Below, piece by piece: positions 50,895 to 62,008 of a stretch of DNA of 64,000 nt (position 1 is the first letter of the stretch; the number at the start of each line of letters is the position of its first letter). The position numbers and the translations under genes are program-made. The notes below the pieces were generated by a model that worked only from the letters and a program-made list of their open reading frames with translations, did not search any database and had not been told where the DNA came from. Location of the stretch: assembly GCA_002346545.1 (NCBI GenBank), contig DEAA01000072.1, forward strand, positions 2,773-66,772. The letters are read 5' to 3'. The stretch comes from Acidobacteria bacterium UBA2994. GTDB taxonomy: Bacteria > Acidobacteriota > Vicinamibacteria > Vicinamibacterales > UBA8438.

Positions 50895-52649
50895 TCAGTT
50901 GCCTGCCGCTGGCTCGGCCCGCTTGCGCAGGATGGCGTACGTGGGCAGCCCGATGCCCTCCATGTGCTGCAAGACCTCACGGGCGGGCGATGCGTCAAGA
51001 TCCTCGGCTTGGAACTTGACCTTGACGTAGTCCTCGAGACCAGCCTCGACTGGGGGGGCCTTGAGCGTGGTCTGGTCCATCGTGAGGCAGTTCTTGCACC
51101 AGGTTGCCCACATATCCACTAGCACTAGCTTGTCTTCGGCCTCGGCCACCTCGAGTCCTTGCGCGAGTGAGGCGTACCAACCCTCGTCCAGCAGTTCCTG
51201 CACGCTGTCAGCCACCTCGGTCGGATCGACCCATCGCTGGGCGAACAGCCCGTAGCCGATGTACCCGTAGTAGACGGCCGTGCCGAGGATGAAGACGCCG
51301 AAGGCATGCTTGACATGTACCATCCACGGTCCCGGCTTCGGCATCAACGAGAGACCGGCGCCGGCGATCGGCCAGGGCAACGCCATGCCGATGCCGAGGA
51401 AGAAGGGTAGCAACAGCGCGACGGTGGTGCCGGTGCCATAGAGATTGCTCGAGAACACGATGACCTGAATCACGACCGGGGCCACGCAGGCGCCGGCCAG
51501 AAGCGCTGCGACCGCCCCCATGCCGAACGCCACGATGAACGAGCCGTTCTCGTTGTCTCCCATCGTGAGCTTCGACTGTAGGCTTGAGAAATCGATCGCC
51601 AGGACGTCGAACATCGCCAGGCCCAGCACTACGAACAGCGCCGCTATGCTGACGTTGAACCAGGGTGAGGAATTGATCGTGCCGAACGTGCCGGCGGTCA
51701 GGATAACCACCAGTCCGAGAATGCCGTAGACGAGCGCCATAGCCAGCCCGTAGGTCCCGCCGAGGGCGAAACCGCGCACGCGGGACCCGGCGCGGGTGCC
51801 GGCCCCGATGATGGCTAAGTTGATCGGGATCATTGGCAGTACGCAGGGTGTCAAATTCAGCGCCAGACCTCCCACCAGGATGAGCGCCAGGATGGCTAAA
51901 GGTCCGCGGCCCTCGAACCACCCCTGATTGCCTTCGCCAGACTCGGCTGCTTCGATGAACCCGAGGAAATCCTCGGTGTTGAGGTAGCCGCCGGTGCTCC
52001 CGAGCACCTCGAACTCGCCCAAGGTGGCGACGACCGAGACGTTGTCGACCATGGCCGCCACCGGTGCCGGTGACGGCGCGTCACTTAGGTCGGCTTCCGT
52101 CAGACCGCCGAAAAAGTTGTCGTGCACGGTGGCCAGTGCCGTGTCCGACGACACCACCGTGAGCTCGAACTGCACCGGGGTGTTCTTGGGCGCGAAACAC
52201 ATCGTGTCGTTGCACGCTTGCCAGCGGAGGTTGCCGGGCACGGCATAGAGGCCCGAGGCTAGATCGCCGGCCAGATCGAGACTCACGCCGATCCGGAACT
52301 CCTCTTCGAAGACTGCGAGGGGTTCCTCGATGCCGGCCACGCCCACCAGGATTGGCTCTGGAAAAGCCAGGCCGTCCAGGGAGATCCCCTCGGGAGGCTC
52401 GAGCGTCAGCACCGTCGGGATCAGCGTTGGGTCGAGCGGTCTGTCCGAATTAACGTGGAATCCGGCGTTCAGCGTGACATCCAGGCTGACGCGGGCTGTG
52501 TTGCCGGCATGGACGGCGTCGGTCTCGGTGAGCGGTGAGAACCTGAGCTCTGGAAGACGCATCTGGGCGGCCAGCGGACCGGCCACTGCCGTGACGGCCA
52601 ATGCCAGTGTGACGAGTTGCCACCGCGTCGTGAATGAGATCGAGCGCAC
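50895..52649 (-). CDS. dsbD: Thiol:disulfide interchange protein DsbD
   Basis: Transfers electrons from cytoplasmic thioredoxin to the periplasm. 584 residues. Signal peptide, then the N-terminal domain with CNDTMC; a TM domain of about eight helices with the two redox Cys in LTPCVLPMIP and GACVAPVVIQV; a C-terminal thioredoxin domain with MWATWCKNCLTMDQTT. All six redox Cys are present, so it should be active. It would supply reducing power to periplasmic proteins such as the PCYCGC-type protein in this window, though that link is inference. Confidence 0.95.
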   Translation of the reverse strand: MRSISFTTRWQLVTLALAVTAVAGPLAAQMRLPELRFSPLTETDAVHAGNTARVSLDVTLNAGFHVNSDRPLDPTLIPTVLTLEPPEGISLDGLAFPEPILVGVAGIEEPLAVFEEEFRIGVSLDLAGDLASGLYAVPGNLRWQACNDTMCFAPKNTPVQFELTVVSSDTALATVHDNFFGGLTEADLSDAPSPAPVAAMVDNVSVVATLGEFEVLGSTGGYLNTEDFLGFIEAAESGEGNQGWFEGRGPLAILALILVGGLALNLTPCVLPMIPINLAIIGAGTRAGSRVRGFALGGTYGLAMALVYGILGLVVILTAGTFGTINSSPWFNVSIAALFVVLGLAMFDVLAIDFSSLQSKLTMGDNENGSFIVAFGMGAVAALLAGACVAPVVIQVIVFSSNLYGTGTTVALLLPFFLGIGMALPWPIAGAGLSLMPKPGPWMVHVKHAFGVFILGTAVYYGYIGYGLFAQRWVDPTEVADSVQELLDEGWYASLAQGLEVAEAEDKLVLVDMWATWCKNCLTMDQTTLKAPPVEAGLEDYVKVKFQAEDLDASPAREVLQHMEGIGLPTYAILRKRAEPAAGN

Positions 52650-52818
52650 TATTGCCTCCGCGTTGAATCGGGATGCGGTCCTCTCGGGTCGAGTCTTGCC
52701 GATCCGCTAGACGTCGCCACGATTCAGACCAGCCTCGATCATATCAAGATGTCGCCCTCGGCCGGTTGCGTAGCAGCCGCCTTCCCGGAGGTAGAATGCC
52801 CCGACCACGGACAGCGAT

Positions 52819-53238
52819 ATGACAACCCTACGCCGGCGAACGGGATCCTTCTTGCAGTGGGGCGCGGCAGCCGGCTTCCTGGTGGCGGTGGTCTGGGTGG
52901 GAACCGGCTTGGTGCGTACGTTCCGCGAGTTCACGACCGACCAGGCGACTGCCGAGACCCCGGCGCTGGCGCCTCCGGCGGCGGTGCCCCCAGGGGCTGT
53001 CAGCCTCCCGGTGTTGCTCTTCGGGGATGGGAAGGGGGTTCGGGTTGGCGACACGGCCTCCCAAATCGCCGCGCTGTTCGGTCGTGGGGTCGAGGTGGGG
53101 CGTCAGGAACTTGACGACAGCGGGCAGGGGGAGCGCTTGACCCGTTTCTACGAGTACGACAGCCGGCAGTTTGCCCTGGTCTTTGCGCTCGACGCGTCTC
53201 CGGAAGATCCCCGAGTCGAGGAGATCTTCCTCCACTAG
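52819..53238 (+). CDS. Membrane-anchored hypothetical protein
   Basis: 139 residues. A basic N-terminus and one membrane helix (FLQWGAAAGFLVAVVWVGTGLV) precede a Pro/Ala linker and a compact C-terminal domain of about 75 residues (VSLPVLLFGDGKGVRVGDTASQIAALFGRGVEVG, then RFYEYDSRQFALVFALD). The pattern resembles small SmpA/OmlA-like folds (a GDTxxQI turn) but I cannot assign a family. Single-gene unit; converges with the M1 peptidase gene. Confidence 0.7.
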   Translation: MTTLRRRTGSFLQWGAAAGFLVAVVWVGTGLVRTFREFTTDQATAETPALAPPAAVPPGAVSLPVLLFGDGKGVRVGDTASQIAALFGRGVEVGRQELDDSGQGERLTRFYEYDSRQFALVFALDASPEDPRVEEIFLH

Positions 53239-53245
53239 CAAGCCC

Positions 53246-53311
53246 GACCCGTGGGCCAACGCCAACGGGTCACGATGTTGGCTGCGCCAAACCTGGAACC
53301 GTCGGTTTGGC
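53246..53311. terminator. Pair of hairpins between convergent genes
   Basis: GACCCGT (53246-53252) pairs with ACGGGTC (53265-53271); GCCAAACC (53286-53293) pairs with GGTTTGGC (53304-53311). Both stems are perfect and lie in the 106-bp gap between two 3' ends. Neither has a U run, so classification as terminators rests on position alone. Confidence 0.4.
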
Positions 53312-53344
53312 CGCTCGCCCTGTAGCTTCGTCCGCCTGCGACTG

Positions 53345-56098
53345 TTAACGATCGATCTTGGCCAGCGCTAGCTCGTCCCGGTCCACCCGTACCCGGCGGA
53401 GACGCCGACCGTCGGTGGGGACCCGCATTTCAGTCACGGTGTCCACGATGGGCACGACGACCGACTCCACGTCGTCGTTCCGAAAGGTCAGCTCGACGGT
53501 GACGGGAAGCTCGTAGAGTCGCTCGGTCTGCTGCTCGAATCGGAGCACCACCACCTCACCGTCAGGTCCGGTCTCGGTCTGTGACCTGAACACGAGGTGG
53601 GGGAGCGCGGACTCGTGAATCCACCGCTCGAAGAAGCGACCGAGCGGTCGGCCGGCCTCGGTCTCGAACGCCTCCTGCAGCGCGTCGGTGCCTGCTTTCC
53701 GGAAGCGCCAGTTGTGGTAGAACCGGCGCAGGCCTTCAAAGAAGGCGTCGTCTCCGATCAACCCGCGCAGCATGTGCAGGACCATCGCACCCTTGTTGTA
53801 GACGAGGGCTCGGAAGATCCGCGGCTCGCGGTCAAGGTGACCGAGGCGGTAGCCCAGCGAGATGGGGCCTTCGTCGGTGTGCCGGAGTGCCCATCGACGC
53901 ATCTGACGCAGGATGTCGCTAAATGACTCCGCTCCGTCGTCGTGCTCGGCGTGGAGCGCGGCGAAGTACTGCGCGAGCCCTTCACTCAGCCATTGCTCGT
54001 GGTAGTTCTTCCAGCCGACCGCCTGTCCCCACCATTGATGGGCAATCTCGTGTGCCAGGAAGAACGACGGATAGCCGCTGAAGCTGACAGGGTCGGTCTG
54101 CCACGAGACCATGATGCCCGGGTTTCGAGGGAGCTCGTGGTTCATGATGGCGAAGTAGGCGGGGCTATGTCCGCCCGGCAGCCGGTTGTCGGTGAGCGCT
54201 ACGGTCATCGACGGGTACGGCACGTCGCCCAGCAGTTCCGCATAAAAAGCGGCGATCTTGGCCGCCCGCTCGGTAGTGTCGTCGACAGTCCGCATGCTGC
54301 GGGCGCTGCCCACTGTGTTCAGGGTCAACGTGTCGTAGTAGACGCCCCCGGTGGTGCTCTCCGGCCGGTCGGCGTGGGCTGTCGGCAGCCGGATCTGTCG
54401 GGTCGGGGTGGAGTGTTCTTCGAAGCGCGAAATGAGCGCTGAGAGATACCGGGCCGGCTGCAACGCCACGAACGAATACTGCCGGGGCCCCGTGTCGTCC
54501 CCTTCGGCCACCGGTGGATTGTCGGGGAGCGGGTCGCCGCTGGCGACGACGCCCCAGCCCGCTGGCACCGAGAGGTTCATTGTGGCGGTCGCGTAGTCGC
54601 TGAAGCGTCCCTGCGGATACCAGTAGCTCCGATTGCTGTAGACGTAGCGGGGCTCGCCGAGTCCAAAGACCCCCTCGGCTTCGAAGAAAAAGTACTGGCT
54701 GGCCAACCAGTTCTCATCGAGCTGCTGTGCGGGGAGATCGCCCGCGTAGGTCACCGTGACGGTGAACTCGGTGCCGCCTGGCGCCTCGGTCGGCAGGTGT
54801 ACCACCACGTTGTTCTGTCCGGCCAGCCGGAAGAACAGGAGCGGGCCGAACTCACTCGACGTGATCGACGAGACGGCAAGTTCGTCGGCGAGCCGCAGAC
54901 TGAACGCGGCTATCGGCAGCGACTTCACCTTGACTGCCAGTCGGGCGGTGCCGACGATCCGACAGCCGACCAGTTCCCGCCGCGCCCGGAAGTTCTGTTG
55001 GGAGAAACCGAGCGGCTCGAACGAAGCGGTGATGTCGAAATCCAGAATGTCGAGCAATGCGGCATCGTCGTCGGAGAAGTACCGGGTCTGGGTAGCGCGT
55101 TTCCGGGCCGACGGATACAGGGAGACGATGCGATTGGTGTCGCGGACTGACAGCGAGATGTCCTCGGGCTGTTGGGCGGACTGGGCATAGGTCAGCGTGC
55201 CGTGCCGCCGTGTCTTGATCTCGGCGAGAAAGTCGCCGACGCTGGGACTGACCGACCACAAGCGGTCACTGATGTGGGACAGGTCTAAAGTGAACGACAG
55301 CCCGATGAACTCATCGAAGACGCGTGTGGCCTTCTCGAGTGCCCGTGGGTCGACGGTTTGCTCGATCAGGCTGTTGGTAGACACCTGGGACGAGAACACC
55401 TCGGGGTGGACCCGGATGAAGACGGCGTCGAACTCGGTCTCGAGCCGGTCGTCCCCGCTGAAAATCCGCACCTGGCCTTGTTCGGCCTCGGGTCGGGGCG
55501 CAAAGCTCATCAATCCGTCACCCAGCAAGACCAGCCCGGTCATGCCCTCGTCGGTTTCGGCCGCAAACGCTGTCCCCGAAAGGGTCAGTGAGAGGTCCTC
55601 GCCCAGCACGACGACGTTATCTGCCTCGTACTGCGTGGTGGGGTCGAGGCGGAGGTGTCGGAGGTTGTCCACCGTATCGATGATGGCCTGGCTCCGGATG
55701 GCCCAGTCGGTGCCGACGTCCGGACGCCTCAGCTCGAGCATCCAGGTCTCAAGTCGTCCGTGATTCCCAGATTCGGCGAACACCTCAGCCGTGAGGGTGA
55801 CCCCCTCACCGATCGGGACGTCCTTGATCGGCAGTTGGAAGCGCGGAACGATGGTGACTCGGTCGACGCCGCGCGGTAGGCTGGTGTCGGCGAACGTGCG
55901 CGCCGCCTCGAGGTCGGCGTCCGGGCTGAGCAGCGCCATGTAGCCCTGCGGGTCGCCGGCGAGCACCGCCCCCTCCAGGAAGTCGACGAGCGGTCCGTAG
56001 GCGCCTGGCGCCAATGGTTGCGCGGCCGCGTCTGGCGTCCCGAGGGTCAGGAGACATGCGACGAGAGCCGCGGCCTCCCGCACGCGCCCAACAGTCAT
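53345..56098 (-). CDS. M1-type (aminopeptidase N-like) zinc metallopeptidase
   Basis: 917 residues with a signal peptide (VREAAALVACLLTLGTPDAAA). A long N-terminal region (to about 560) of beta-rich domains precedes the catalytic domain with HEIAHQWWG at about residue 680 and the third zinc ligand in WLSEGLAQYFA. The C-terminal part carries a beta sandwich (LPHLVFRSQTE, VVLRFEQQTERLYELPVTVELTF). The classic exopeptidase GAMEN motif is replaced by a looser stretch (GHSPAYFAIMNHELPR), so substrate choice may differ. Secreted; monocistronic. Confidence 0.88.
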   Translation of the reverse strand: MTVGRVREAAALVACLLTLGTPDAAAQPLAPGAYGPLVDFLEGAVLAGDPQGYMALLSPDADLEAARTFADTSLPRGVDRVTIVPRFQLPIKDVPIGEGVTLTAEVFAESGNHGRLETWMLELRRPDVGTDWAIRSQAIIDTVDNLRHLRLDPTTQYEADNVVVLGEDLSLTLSGTAFAAETDEGMTGLVLLGDGLMSFAPRPEAEQGQVRIFSGDDRLETEFDAVFIRVHPEVFSSQVSTNSLIEQTVDPRALEKATRVFDEFIGLSFTLDLSHISDRLWSVSPSVGDFLAEIKTRRHGTLTYAQSAQQPEDISLSVRDTNRIVSLYPSARKRATQTRYFSDDDAALLDILDFDITASFEPLGFSQQNFRARRELVGCRIVGTARLAVKVKSLPIAAFSLRLADELAVSSITSSEFGPLLFFRLAGQNNVVVHLPTEAPGGTEFTVTVTYAGDLPAQQLDENWLASQYFFFEAEGVFGLGEPRYVYSNRSYWYPQGRFSDYATATMNLSVPAGWGVVASGDPLPDNPPVAEGDDTGPRQYSFVALQPARYLSALISRFEEHSTPTRQIRLPTAHADRPESTTGGVYYDTLTLNTVGSARSMRTVDDTTERAAKIAAFYAELLGDVPYPSMTVALTDNRLPGGHSPAYFAIMNHELPRNPGIMVSWQTDPVSFSGYPSFFLAHEIAHQWWGQAVGWKNYHEQWLSEGLAQYFAALHAEHDDGAESFSDILRQMRRWALRHTDEGPISLGYRLGHLDREPRIFRALVYNKGAMVLHMLRGLIGDDAFFEGLRRFYHNWRFRKAGTDALQEAFETEAGRPLGRFFERWIHESALPHLVFRSQTETGPDGEVVVLRFEQQTERLYELPVTVELTFRNDDVESVVVPIVDTVTEMRVPTDGRRLRRVRVDRDELALAKIDR

Positions 56099-56157
56099 AC
56101 TCGCATGTTACTACTTCGCTCCCGGGCGCAGCGGTCGGGTGTTGTATCCTCCGCGGG

Positions 56158-56541
56158 ATGGCGATCCGGACCGCCCTGACCCTTCGTCTCGAGAACACGC
56201 TTGGCGCCCTCGACCGCGTCTGCCAGGCTCTGGCACGAGAGAACGCCAACATCATTGGGATGAGTCTTGAGGGCACCGGCGTGTTGCTCTTGGTAGCCGA
56301 CAATCCCGTCCACGTCGCCGGCTTGCTCCGCAATCGTGACTATATCGTCGAGGAGCGGGAGGTCCTGTACGTGACCGTGTCTAATGGTCCGGGCGGGGTC
56401 AGCGCGGCGGCACGCCTCTTGAGCCAGGCTGGGGTGAACATCGAGTACGCGTTTGCCACCGCGGGTAGCGAACAGGAGATGGCCGCCCTCGTCGTGGTGG
56501 TTGAGGACGCCCAGCGAGCCGCGGCCGCGGCTGGCATGTGA
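56158..56541 (+). CDS. Tandem ACT-domain protein
   Basis: 127 residues. Two ACT-like units: residues 1-65 (IRTALTLRLENTLGALDRVCQALARENANIIGMSLEG) and 68-127 (VLYVTVSNGPGGVSAAARLLSQAGVNIEYAFATAG). Such stand-alone double-ACT proteins bind amino acids and regulate enzymes or transcription. ATG 56158 sits about 60 bp from the divergent peptidase gene. The next ORF begins 23 bp after the stop. Confidence 0.85.
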   Translation: MAIRTALTLRLENTLGALDRVCQALARENANIIGMSLEGTGVLLLVADNPVHVAGLLRNRDYIVEEREVLYVTVSNGPGGVSAAARLLSQAGVNIEYAFATAGSEQEMAALVVVVEDAQRAAAAAGM

Positions 56542-56564
56542 CACGGTCCTCGGAGAAGGCAGCC

Positions 56565-56765
56565 ATGAAGCTCTATGTCGAGACGATGGAAGCGGTGCTG
56601 GTCGATTTTGAGCCTGACGGGCGGGTGCGGCTCGAAGGTGAGGACTGGTCTATCCCGAGCGTGCAGGAGCGCCGGGCCATCCTGCACGCCGCCGAACAGC
56701 AGATCAACCTACTCCGGGACCTAGTCCTGGCGCTGGAAGGCGACTCGAAAGACCCGGCACACTAG
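56565..56765 (+). CDS. Small conserved-looking hypothetical protein
   Basis: 66 residues from ATG 56565, preceded by GGAGAAGG. A GTG 26 bp upstream overlapping the ACT gene stop is an alternative start. The N-terminal half is a small beta element (YVETMEAVLVDFEPDGRVRLEG); the C-terminal half is a helix (VQERRAILHAAEQQINLLRDLVLALEG). No family recognised. It likely forms a pair with the ACT protein. Confidence 0.65.
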   Translation: MKLYVETMEAVLVDFEPDGRVRLEGEDWSIPSVQERRAILHAAEQQINLLRDLVLALEGDSKDPAH

Positions 56766-56771
56766 CCGGCT

Positions 56772-59171
<2,400 letters not shown>

Positions 59172-59181
59172 CGTTGCGCCG

Positions 59182-59493
59182 CTACTCCTCTTCGATCATC
59201 GCTTGCAACGGGAAGCCCTCCCGTCGCGCGAGGTCACTAGTGGTGGCGACCTTGGTCTCGGCCACCTCATGGCTATACGCACCGCAGATCCCACGGCCCT
59301 CGGTGTGTACCTGCATCATGATCCGATAGGCCTCTGACGGGGTCTTGTGGAAGATCGACTCGAGTACCTGCACGACGAACTCCATTGTGGTGTAGTCGTC
59401 GTTGAGTAGGATGACCTTGAAGCGCGTGGGCTTGCGGGTCTTGAGCCGGGTCTCCTCGAGGACCCCATGGTCAGTGGTCGGCTGGCGCGTCAT
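59182..59493 (-). CDS. clpS: ATP-dependent Clp protease adaptor ClpS
   Basis: 103 residues. Core KVILLNDDYTTMEFVVQVLESIFHKTPSEAYRIMMQVHTEGRGICGAYSHEVAETKV includes the N-degron pocket residues of the family. Presents N-end-rule substrates to ClpA, encoded just downstream on the same strand. Confidence 0.95.
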   Translation of the reverse strand: MTRQPTTDHGVLEETRLKTRKPTRFKVILLNDDYTTMEFVVQVLESIFHKTPSEAYRIMMQVHTEGRGICGAYSHEVAETKVATTSDLARREGFPLQAMIEEE

Positions 59494-59565
59494 GCCTGTC
59501 TTCGTCCATCAGACTATGGAGGCCCTGACGCCGTCAAGCAGGCCACATAGTAAGATTTCACGGCT

Positions 59566-60489
59566 ATGCAGACCATTGCGCGCGGTATCACGTGCGCCGA
59601 TCTGATGTTCCTGGGCTCGCCGCGAGTCATTGCCACTGGAGTCATCCAGAGCGTCTCGGGGGTGACCCTTGTTGACCCCGGTCCGACCACCTGTCTCGAG
59701 ACGCTGAGAGGTGCGCTTGCTGGACAGGGCATCGAGGTGGCGGACGTGCGGACGGTACTGTTGACGCACATCCACCTCGACCATGCTGGCGCCACAGGGC
59801 ACTTACTGCGGGAGAATCCGGACATTCAGGTTTATGTGCACGAGCGCGGCGCGTCCCACATGGCCGATCCCACCAAGCTAATCACCAGCGCTACGCGGCT
59901 GTACGGCGATGACATGGATCGACTGTGGGGCGAGTTCTTGGCGGTGCCCGAGGCGAACCTGCATCCACTGACCGGCGGTGAGACCGTGACCGCTGGCGAT
60001 CGCCAGCTCGAGGTGCTCAACACGCCGGGACATGCGTCGCATCACGTCTGCTACTTCGACCGGGCCAGTGGCGTGGCGTTTGTCGGTGACACCGCGGGCA
60101 TTCGCACTGGCTCCGAGCTGTTCGCGATGCCGCCCACCCCGCCGCCCGACATCGACATCGAGACCTGGAAAGCCAGCATCGCGGATATCGAGCGCTGGCA
60201 AGCCGACACGCTCTTCGTCACCCACTTCGGGGCACACGGCGAACCTGCCGCCCACCTGGCCAGTCTCGTCGAACACCTCGACGGTATGGCCGAACTCGCG
60301 CGCGGTATCGCCGAGTCGGGCGGAAGTCCGGAAGAACAGACAGAGCGTTTCGTGACCGGACTGCTGAGCTACCTAAAGCGTCACATGACCGACACCGCCG
60401 CCGCGCTTTATGGCCAGGCGGCCCCGCTCGACCAGTGCTGGCTGGGGCTGGCCCGGTACTGGAAGAAGAGAGGAGTCGGTGCCGCGTGA
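59566..60489 (+). CDS. Metallo-beta-lactamase-fold hydrolase
   Basis: 307 residues. Metal site LTHIHLDHAGATGHLL (HxHxDH), followed by GHASHHVCYF and GDTAGI. The C-terminal third is helical (WKASIADIERW, TERFVTGLLSYL). General glyoxalase II/lactonase-like hydrolase; substrate unknown. A -10-like TAAGAT (59551-59556) lies 9 nt before the ATG. Its TGA overlaps the GTG of the next gene. Confidence 0.88.
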   Translation: MQTIARGITCADLMFLGSPRVIATGVIQSVSGVTLVDPGPTTCLETLRGALAGQGIEVADVRTVLLTHIHLDHAGATGHLLRENPDIQVYVHERGASHMADPTKLITSATRLYGDDMDRLWGEFLAVPEANLHPLTGGETVTAGDRQLEVLNTPGHASHHVCYFDRASGVAFVGDTAGIRTGSELFAMPPTPPPDIDIETWKASIADIERWQADTLFVTHFGAHGEPAAHLASLVEHLDGMAELARGIAESGGSPEEQTERFVTGLLSYLKRHMTDTAAALYGQAAPLDQCWLGLARYWKKRGVGAA

Positions 60490-61058
60490 CCACTCGGTCC
60501 GATCCGCGTCTCACTTCTGAGGAGCGTGCGTTCGTGGTCGAGCTCTTCGAGCGGACCCGCGACGATTTGCTGGGGGTGGTGGAACCGCTGACCGACGCCC
60601 AATGGGACTATCGCCCTTCGGACGAGGCCTGGTCGATCCGCCTGATCGTCGAGCATTTGGGGCGTGTCGAGATCAGCCTGCTGGGACAGGTCGAGCGGGC
60701 CCTCGGTCAAACCGTGTCAGAGAACTGGTCGGACGGGGTCGGGATGAAGGACGCCCTTATCGTCGAGTCGCTGCAGGATCGAAGCGAGCGCCGGGATGCT
60801 CCAGGTCAGGCGGTGCCGACCGGCAGAGTCGACAGGGCCGAGGCCCTAGAGGAGTTCGGGCGGTGTCGCGCTCGGTCGCTCGAGTTCGCGGTTACCACCG
60901 ACGCGCCTTTGCGGGCTCATCACCTTAAGCATCATCGGGTTATGTATGGCGCGCTCGACGCGTACCAGTGGCTCCTCTATATTCCGATGCACCATCAGCG
61001 GCATCTAGCCCAGATTGCGGAGGTTCGCGCCACGCCCGGATTCCCGGACGCCGGGTGA
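60486..61058 (+). CDS. DinB-like family protein
   Basis: 190 residues from GTG 60486, sharing 4 bp with the previous stop. A DinB/YfiT-type four-helix bundle: LTDAQWDYRPSDEAWSIRLIVEHLGRVEISLL and the C-terminal WLLYIPMHHQRHLAQIAEV with His residues that would bind a metal (H of VEHLG, and HHQRH). Family members act as thiol-dependent transferases or hydrolases. Translationally coupled to the MBL-fold enzyme, so possibly the same pathway. Confidence 0.85.
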   Translation: MTTRSDPRLTSEERAFVVELFERTRDDLLGVVEPLTDAQWDYRPSDEAWSIRLIVEHLGRVEISLLGQVERALGQTVSENWSDGVGMKDALIVESLQDRSERRDAPGQAVPTGRVDRAEALEEFGRCRARSLEFAVTTDAPLRAHHLKHHRVMYGALDAYQWLLYIPMHHQRHLAQIAEVRATPGFPDAG

Positions 61059-61064
61059 GCCGTC

Positions 61065-61961
61065 ATGCAACTGGGATTTATTGGTCTCGGCACGATGGGG
61101 CGCCCGATGGCGCTCAACCTGATGCGCGGTGGTCACGCAATGGCGGTGTGGTCGCGGCGCGCCGAGTCGGCGGCTCCGCTCGTGGCCGAGGGGGCAACCG
61201 GCGTCGAGACCCCGGCGGCGCTCGGAGCCCTCTCCGACGTGGTGTTCACCATGGTGACGAGTACCGAGGACGTTCGGGGAGTCGTGCTCGGTGAGGACGG
61301 ACTGCGGGCCGGTCTGCGTTCGGGCTCCCTCGTGATCGACATGAGCACCATCGATCCCGGAGTGACGCGTGAGATCGCCTCGTCGCTCGCCGACATCGGG
61401 GTCGACATGCTCGACGCGCCGGTGTCCGGCGGACCGAAGGGGGCCCAGGACGCCACGCTGGCGATCATGGTGGGCGGCCCGGCAGGGGCACTCGAGCGAG
61501 CCCGCCCGCTGTTTGCCAGTCTGGGGCCGACGGTGATGCATCTGGGGGACCATGGCGCCGGGCAGACCACCAAGCTCTGCCATCAGCTGGCGCTCTTGGT
61601 CAACGCCCAGGGCGCGGCCGAGGCGCTGAATCTCGCCAGCCAGTGTGGGCTCGATGTCGAGCAGGTCCGGCAGGTCATGATGGCGGGGATGGCGTCCAGC
61701 CGGGTCCTGGACGCGTTCGGCGCTAAGATGGCGGCCCGCGACTTCGAGGCCGGCATCGAGTCGCGGCTCTACCACAAGGACATGCATCTGGCGCTTGGAC
61801 TAGCCCATGCGCAGGGCGCGGCAGCTCCGGCGGCGGCCGTCACCATGCAACTCATCAACGGCCTCGCTGGACGCGACTGGGGCCGGAGGGATCTGGCGGC
61901 GCTGGTCGGGCTGATCGCGGAGCTTGGTCAGTCGCCTGGGGACACGTCGAACGACGGGTAG
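61065..61961 (+). CDS. 3-hydroxyisobutyrate dehydrogenase-like NAD(P)-dependent oxidoreductase
   Basis: 298 residues. N-terminal Rossmann motif LGFIGLGTMGRPMALNL, substrate site DAPVSGGPKGAQDATLAIMVGG, catalytic Lys in HGAGQTTKLCHQ. The residue three after the Lys is His where Asn is usual in the family. C-terminal helical domain complete (YHKDMHLAL). Likely acts on a beta-hydroxyacid; which one cannot be told. 6 bp after the DinB gene. Confidence 0.87.
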   Translation: MQLGFIGLGTMGRPMALNLMRGGHAMAVWSRRAESAAPLVAEGATGVETPAALGALSDVVFTMVTSTEDVRGVVLGEDGLRAGLRSGSLVIDMSTIDPGVTREIASSLADIGVDMLDAPVSGGPKGAQDATLAIMVGGPAGALERARPLFASLGPTVMHLGDHGAGQTTKLCHQLALLVNAQGAAEALNLASQCGLDVEQVRQVMMAGMASSRVLDAFGAKMAARDFEAGIESRLYHKDMHLALGLAHAQGAAAPAAAVTMQLINGLAGRDWGRRDLAALVGLIAELGQSPGDTSNDG

Positions 61962-62008
61962 ACCTGCTATTCTGTGCGGGTCGAATCACTACTGAAGGGA
62001 ACCAGACT

